Below are positions 30,812 to 35,573 of a stretch of DNA of 35,573 nt, piece after piece. The notes beneath the pieces were generated by a model. That model was not told the origin of the DNA. It ran no database searches and worked only from the letters and a program-made list of their open reading frames with translations. Each line of letters opens with the position of its first letter. The stretch's first letter is position 1. A program made the translations under genes and the position numbers. Source of the stretch: Lojkania enalia (Eukaryota > Ascomycota > Dothideomycetes > Pleosporales); contig ML986891.1 of the NCBI GenBank assembly GCA_010094045.1, forward strand, positions 1-35,573, written 5' to 3'.

Positions 30812-31154
30812 AATACTACTAATATAAGATAATACTTTATAAGAAGTAAAAATACTAAATAATATATATAAGCTAAAAATTTAATTAATATTAATTTATA
30901 ATTAGATTTAAAGAGATATAAGTTTTTTACTAGCTTCTATTATTAAGAAGCTAAATTAGTTTAAGAAAGGCTCTATAAAAGTAATATATTAGATTAAATT
31001 AATATATAATAAAATTATTAGCCTTTAAAAAGTAAATAAATATAACGGCCTCTAATTAGCTAGGTATAGGATAGGATAATAACTAAGAGTAATTACGTGC
31101 TGCGAGGGGATTATTCTTATAAGCTTATAATAGAAGTATATAAGTAGAGTAACG
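30812..31154. other. Gene-free RIPped DNA
   Basis: Very AT-rich; no coding frame, repeat partner or known motif seen. It is the flank into which Copia (left) and transposon A (right) lie. Confidence 0.5.
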
Positions 31155-31156
31155 TA

Positions 31157-31204
31157 TTCTACTATCGAAGCGGCTAAACTATCGAAGCGGCCACTTTTTC
31201 TTAG
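31157..31204. repeat. Left TIR of transposon A with two identical 14-bp motifs
   Basis: TTCT, then ACTATCGAAGCGGC twice with TAA between them, then CACTTTTTCTTAG. Both motif copies are unmutated here, giving the best view of the original TIR. Confidence 0.93.
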
Positions 31205-31213
31205 TATTATAAA

Positions 31214-32917
31214 CACTACGTACAAACTATAATAAATCTACAATACGACCTTCTATTAATTTAATAAGAAGGTAGAATTGAGCTTACCTTACAAGCGTAT
31301 AAATTAGACTAGTTTAAGAGTGTGCAACGCGCTGCTATAGTTTTTAACGTATAATATTAACAACTCTCTACTCGACTTTATAGAATCGCGTTTCGCCCTT
31401 ATATACAACCAAATTACTAGAAGCTTATAGTAACTAAAGAATAAATAATCGTATAATATATTCTTAACCTTAATTCACGAGGATTTACGCCCCAGCTATA
31501 TAAGGTAGTAGATATAGTAGATAAACTATTAGGCGTATATAGTAGAATATCTATAGAAAAGAATTAGTTTAAATAATTTACAGCGCGTATAAATAAGCTT
31601 AAAATAGCCTTTAATTAAGTAAAGGATTACTAAAGAATAAAATAAGAGAATCTAGAGGTTATTAATACGTAGTTTAAGCTTATATAGAATATAATTGTAA
31701 AATATAGTATATATAATAATAATATCTATAACTTTAATAAGATAGGCCTTTAAATAGGTATTATTAGTACTATAAAAGTTGTTATAGGTTTAGAATATTA
31801 TATAAAGCCTACTTTTATATAGCTAGATAATCGCGAGTAGGTTATAGTTATCTAGAATATCTACGCTACTACGTATGTAACTCTACTATTTATTATCTAT
31901 AAAGAACGCGTCTATATCTCTATATAGTATAAAGAAGTAGGTATACTATATAATTAGAAAATTTCAGTCTCTAAAAACGGCTAGATAAATAACGTGCTTA
32001 GTCTTAAGTAGCTAAAGTACTTTAATAAGTATATAAAGATATATTAGGTAGGATTATATAGGCTACTTATTTTAGATAGTTATAAAAGCTACCTTAACTA
32101 GGAATTTAAAGATTACTACCTTATACGAAAGATCCTAACGCTTTATATACCTTCTTATTTATTATATATACTTTAGCCTCTTAATATAGTTTACTTTTTA
32201 CTATTAAAGCTGAAGTATTTATAGTATATACAAGATTTAGCGCGCTAACGCGTCTACTATATTAATAAAGAAGGCTTTCTTCCAGCCTTTAAGAACGCGT
32301 TTTTTAACGTATTTACGTATAAGAACTATTAAAAGGCCTTTAAAGTAATAGGAATTGTTCCTCTAAACGCGTAGGTTATATTAGATCGCCTTAACGTACG
32401 ACTGTATACCCTACTAGAACTACTTTTATAAGAAGACTTCTAATAGTCTAAAACTCTAAGTAATATATATAAATTTGGGTTATAATTAATACTTATACGA
32501 AAGTCCTTTATATAATTACTAAAAGAGGTATAAGAAGGATTCTTACAGCTTATAAAAGGTGCTGAGTTAATATTATATTAGAATACGCTTCTTTAAACTC
32601 GTAACTTTAAGCTTAAAAGGTAATTAGAAGAAGTAACTAAATGTAAAACGCGTAAAAGAAAGTATATTTAATATAGTAGTATAGTATTATATAGCGAGGG
32701 ATCTTTATATATAGCTGCTGAAGTATCTATAGGTTCTTAGCCCTTTAAGAAGACTCGTAGTACTGATACTTAAGAAAGGGCTTAACCAGCTTAACACTAC
32801 TATAGTAACTATAGTAAGACTGGATATAACGCTCGTACGTACTAAAAGGATAGTAGGGAAAATTCTAAATTAGATAAAAGTATATTATATATAAAATATC
32901 TTATTAGTATTAAATAA
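31214..32917 (+). pseudogene. pogo/Fot DDD transposase of element A, broken by RIP
   Basis: Full-length frame of about 568 codons, in register from the N-terminus to a stop at 32915-32917. An N-terminal helix-turn-helix region (psq-like, RAAIVFNV...QQLSTRLY) lies at about 31320-31385, followed by a CENP-B/Tc5-type DNA-binding stretch near 31480-31600. Catalytic triad: D1 changed to Asn (AAT, 31736-31738, in YNFN-K-IG), D2 kept (GAT, 32075-32077, LILDSYKSYL), D3 changed to Asn (AAT, 32183-32185, QPLNIVYF with the Gln now TAG). D2 to D3 is 36 codons, i.e. DD35D. The CCHC knuckle at 32801-32842 has all four ligands changed to Tyr (Y-SN-Y-SKTG-Y-NART-Y). The start near 31214 is approximate, as no ATG survives. 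Not functional. Confidence 0.9.
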
Positions 32918-32946
32918 ATTAACTTTTATATATAGTATTCGTTGCG

Positions 32947-32994
32947 CTAAAAAAAAGTGGCCGCTTTAATAGTTTAGCTGCTTCGATAGTAGAA
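32947..32994. repeat. Right TIR of transposon A (48 bp)
   Basis: Reverse complement of the left TIR with RIP-type changes in both motif copies (GCTGCTTCGATAGT and GCCGCTTTAATAGT). Confidence 0.92.
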
Positions 32995-32996
32995 TA

Positions 32997-33600
32997 TATT
33001 ATATAAAAGATATTTAAGTTAACTATAAAGAGCTATAAAGGTTAGAGTCGTAAGGTCGTTAAATACAATTTAGTTCTCTTATTATTCCTCTTATTTAGTC
33101 GCTTACCCGCGACTAAGTAGGCTTAATAGCTTAGTCTTAACTAAGCTGCTAAGTTGTTTATATAACTCGTTCTACTCGCTTATCTATATAGAATCCTATA
33201 CTTTAATTAGCTCTAGTATAAGAGCGTCTATAATACTATCTCTCCTCCCTAAACTCTCAGCCTAAGAGTTATTCCGTTCCTCTTAATTATATAGTAGGGT
33301 TAGCGAGCTACTTATACATTCTTTATATACCTTCCTAATACCTCCTTCTTACTATTCTATATTAAGTTACTATCGCTGCGCCGATTATATTAATTCTACT
33401 AGTTCGATTATAATACCCTATTCTTATTATTCTTATAAGGGGCTGATATGTAAAATTAATAAAAGGGAGATTCTAAAGTAGTTATACTATTCTAAATATT
33501 TTTAGTCTAGTATACGGTTGTCTTATAATATTTTCTATAATATTTAGAATATTTATATACTTTAACTCCTTTATTAGTTTATAATATTTACATATAGTAG
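32997..33600. other. Unassigned RIPped DNA
   Basis: No repeat partner in the window and no convincing frame except weak plus-strand continuity into the coiled-coil remnant that follows. A short palindrome (GTCGCTTACCCGCGAC, 33098-33113) is visible. Confidence 0.4.
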
Positions 33601-33602
33601 TA

Positions 33603-33860
33603 GAACGTTAAAATAAGGAGGTTAAGAAATTAGATTACTAGTTTTAGCTGGCTGAAGAGGAGTATTAAAAGATTCTAGATTAGCTGGAGGATATAAGTAG
33701 TAAGGCGGTAGCGGTCTAGGCTAAAGTTTAGCGTCTTTATAAGGTTTGTAAATAAGTAAAATATAGGTAGGTGGAGGGTTATAAACGTACGTAGGAGTAG
33801 CTTAAGAAAGAGGAAGAGGCGGATTGTAAGGCGGGTCTTCTTTCTAAAGTAGAGTCGCCT
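33603..33860 (+). pseudogene. Coiled-coil reading frame remnant, unrecognised
   Basis: From 33603 one plus-strand frame reads about 85 codons with stops only of TAG/TAA type, each where Gln fits. It is strongly charged and helical: LAEEEYQKILDQLEDISSKA near 33645-33705, VQRLYKVCKQ, then QLKKEEEADCKAGLLSKVES near 33800-33860. Leu/Val at heptad spacing suggests a coiled coil. The family is not recognised. It could be the C-terminal part of a second protein of a fungal transposon or part of an older retroelement. It abuts the end of the G4 frame on the other strand, so its own 3' end may have been lost there. Confidence 0.4.
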
Positions 33861-33869
33861 CTTATAATA

Positions 33870-35573
33870 TAGCTAATATTATTTAATTCTACTACTCTAT
33901 CTCCGGGTTTTCTTTATAAATTCGGGTTTTAAGATATACCTATAATACCGTAGGGCTGAAATTTTCTTCTAGTTCCTAAGTATTATTCTATAGGTTCTTA
34001 TATTTATCTACTTCTAACTATTTAATTAGATAGTTTTATTTGCTATTCTATATCCTGTACTTTATTATTCTCTTAACTTTCTATTTCTAGTCTTCTCTAT
34101 ACGCGTTTATATTATATACTACTAGTTTAGCGTTTTAGGGTACCTTTTCTATAAGTACGATATAGAAGGTTAGGTGGATTTTTATAGTCGTAGGTAATTT
34201 AAGTTAATAGTTTATAAGTAATATTTATTCCTCGATCTTATATAGTCTAATTTTAATATAATCTAGTTTACTACTTAGTTATTTACTTCGAATATTTCGT
34301 TGTAGTAGCTAAACTTTTTCTCTCTTCTTAAAGTAAGATAGTTATTTATATTTCTTATTATAGTATTTTTTTATAGTATATTATAGGAACTAGAGGTCTT
34401 TCTTTAGTAAGTCTTACGTTTATTAAATAATCTCAACTTATTCCTATACTTAGGGTGTTTATAATACTACTTTAATTAGGGTATTATAAGTTTTTAGTTT
34501 ATACTTATAGTTTGCTATAAATAGTAATACTCCGGTTATACTATATATAGTACTATTATACGCAAGTTATACTATTAGTAGTAGTATTATCTAATTATTT
34601 TATTTATAGTTAAAGTAGTACTATAAGTATTACTCTACTATTTAGTTTATTTATTCTATCTATCTATCCGTTTACAGGTAAAATACTATAGATATCTTAT
34701 ATTTAATTTCTAGTAATTTTATAATTATTTACTAAAACTTTAAAGTAAACTTAGTATCTTAGTCTATAATTATCTTTTATAGTACCCTATATTATGCGAC
34801 AATCTATTTTAGAAAAATGTTTACAACTTATTCTACTAATAATACTTTATTATAGGGAATAAAGTAGGTGTATTTTATAAGTCTATCTACAATTATTATA
34901 ATAGAGTCGTATACTTCTCCCTTAGAGTAGTCTTTTAACTTTAGTAGCTTAATAATAAAGTCTATAGTAACTTCTATTTATAGCTTAATTAGCATTTCTA
35001 GGTTCTATAGTAGTCTATAAGATATATATCTATTAGATTTATTCTATTAGCAGTTTATGTATTCTTATAACATATTCTTTACCTATTCTCTTACTTTAGG
35101 AAAGTAGGATCCTCTAAGAATTCGTTCTAGCGTTTTCTCTATTCTTTAGTATCTATATATAGAAGCTTCGTAGAATTATCTAATAAATTCTTTTCTAACT
35201 TTAACTAGTATATAGATTCGATTGTAGACGTATAATAATCTACCTATTCTAGTTTTTATTCTTAGAGTTCTCCGGGTATTCCGTCTATTACTAACCTAAT
35301 TAGTATTATCCAGCTTACTTCTTTAGTAATAGTCGTTACTGCGAGTCTTAGATAATTATATACTATACTTCTATCTTATTATTTTCTTAGTAGTATAGCT
35401 ATAGTTCCTTTCTCTTACTTATATTCTAATAATCTACTTAATACATCTACTCTTTAATTTTATTTTCCACTAATATAAATAATCTTAAAGTCGAATATAG
35501 CTAGTTCTTATAACTATCTAACCTACCTAGGGGTAAGAGTTTTAGTAGTAAGAAAGGTAGTAAGGTTCTTATA
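33870..35573 (-). pseudogene. Gypsy G4 pol, 3' part: RNase H end, integrase, chromodomain, broken by RIP
   Basis: Minus-strand Ty3/Gypsy pol, cut by the right window edge. From right to left: the end of RNase H (VDVLSRLLEY near 35420-35450), then the integrase core. There the second Asp is kept at 34762-34764 (IIIDQDTKF) and the Glu is kept at 34654-34656 (TDRQIE with RIP stops), 36 codons apart, i.e. D-x35-E. The integrase C-terminus is near 34150-34350 (YLTLRREKKF..., LDYIRSRNKYYL). A chromodomain with NYLIKWLEVDKY...NTQEPEENF lies at about 33960-34070. No 3' LTR pair was found to its left. The LTRs of G1, G2 and G3 do not occur nearby, so it is either another family or a truncated copy. 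Confidence 0.8.

Larger units (their letters stand above)
31157..32994 (+). mobile_element. pogo/Fot-type DNA transposon A, full length, RIPped
   Basis: 1838 bp with 48-bp TIRs and TA at both sides (31155-31156, 32995-32996). It is the same family as element B, in the opposite orientation. The long frame from 31214 to 32917 has no visible frame shift, so decay has been by base changes only. Confidence 0.93.

Noticed and set aside
33098..33113. A palindrome as a terminator or tRNA-like structure
   Set aside because: The stem is five bases, has no flanking conserved parts, and could arise by chance.
1..35573. An AT-rich host gene region or organellar DNA
   Set aside because: AT content could suggest mitochondrial DNA, but the frames are nuclear retroelements with RIP-type stops, and no mitochondrial gene is present.

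Overview
The window is a transposon graveyard from a filamentous ascomycete (Pezizomycotina). No host gene is visible. The evidence is very AT-rich DNA in which CpA/TpG dinucleotides are almost absent and TpA is in excess, coding frames broken almost only by TAG/TAA in place of CAG/CAA/TGG, and catalytic Asp codons turned to Asn. These are the marks of repeat-induced point mutation (RIP). The species cannot be told from the sequence. No intact protein-coding gene, RNA gene or CRISPR array was found.

Layout. 1-955: 3' half of a pogo/Fot-type DNA transposon (element C, + strand). 956-2188: decayed LTR-retrotransposon gag (- strand). 2773-30811: a Ty1/Copia element on the - strand (204-bp LTRs) that hosts a stack of later insertions. 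These are a 1.84-kb pogo/Fot transposon (B, 6953-8791, TA target duplication), a 6.04-kb chromodomain Gypsy element (G3, 9136-15175, TSD TATAT), a nearly unmutated solo LTR of the same Copia family in the opposite orientation (15970-16173, TSD TTAAT), and a second chromodomain Gypsy element (G2, 16389-30559, TSD AAAAA). G2 is itself split by a third Gypsy element (G1, 17145-24335, TSD ATATA). Removing the insertions leaves a Copia element of about 5.77 kb. 31157-32994: another copy (A) of the B transposon. 33603-33860: a decayed coiled-coil reading frame. About 33870-35573: 3' part of a further chromodomain Gypsy element (G4, - strand), cut by the window edge.

Assembly. A run of ten N at 24673-24682 is flanked by two copies of one 1460-bp sequence (23213-24672 and 24683-26142) with no difference seen by eye. 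In DNA this heavily RIPped it is best read as two overlapping contig ends that were not merged. Without it G2 is about 5.5 kb.

How the parts relate. The elements do not work together; they record successive insertions: Copia first, then B, G3, the solo LTR and G2 into it, and G1 into G2. Every element is RIPped except the solo LTR. It keeps its TATA box and a run of six GATAT repeats, so the Copia family was probably still active after the rest had decayed. The only reading frame of note (79 codons from 15969) is an accident of that unmutated LTR.
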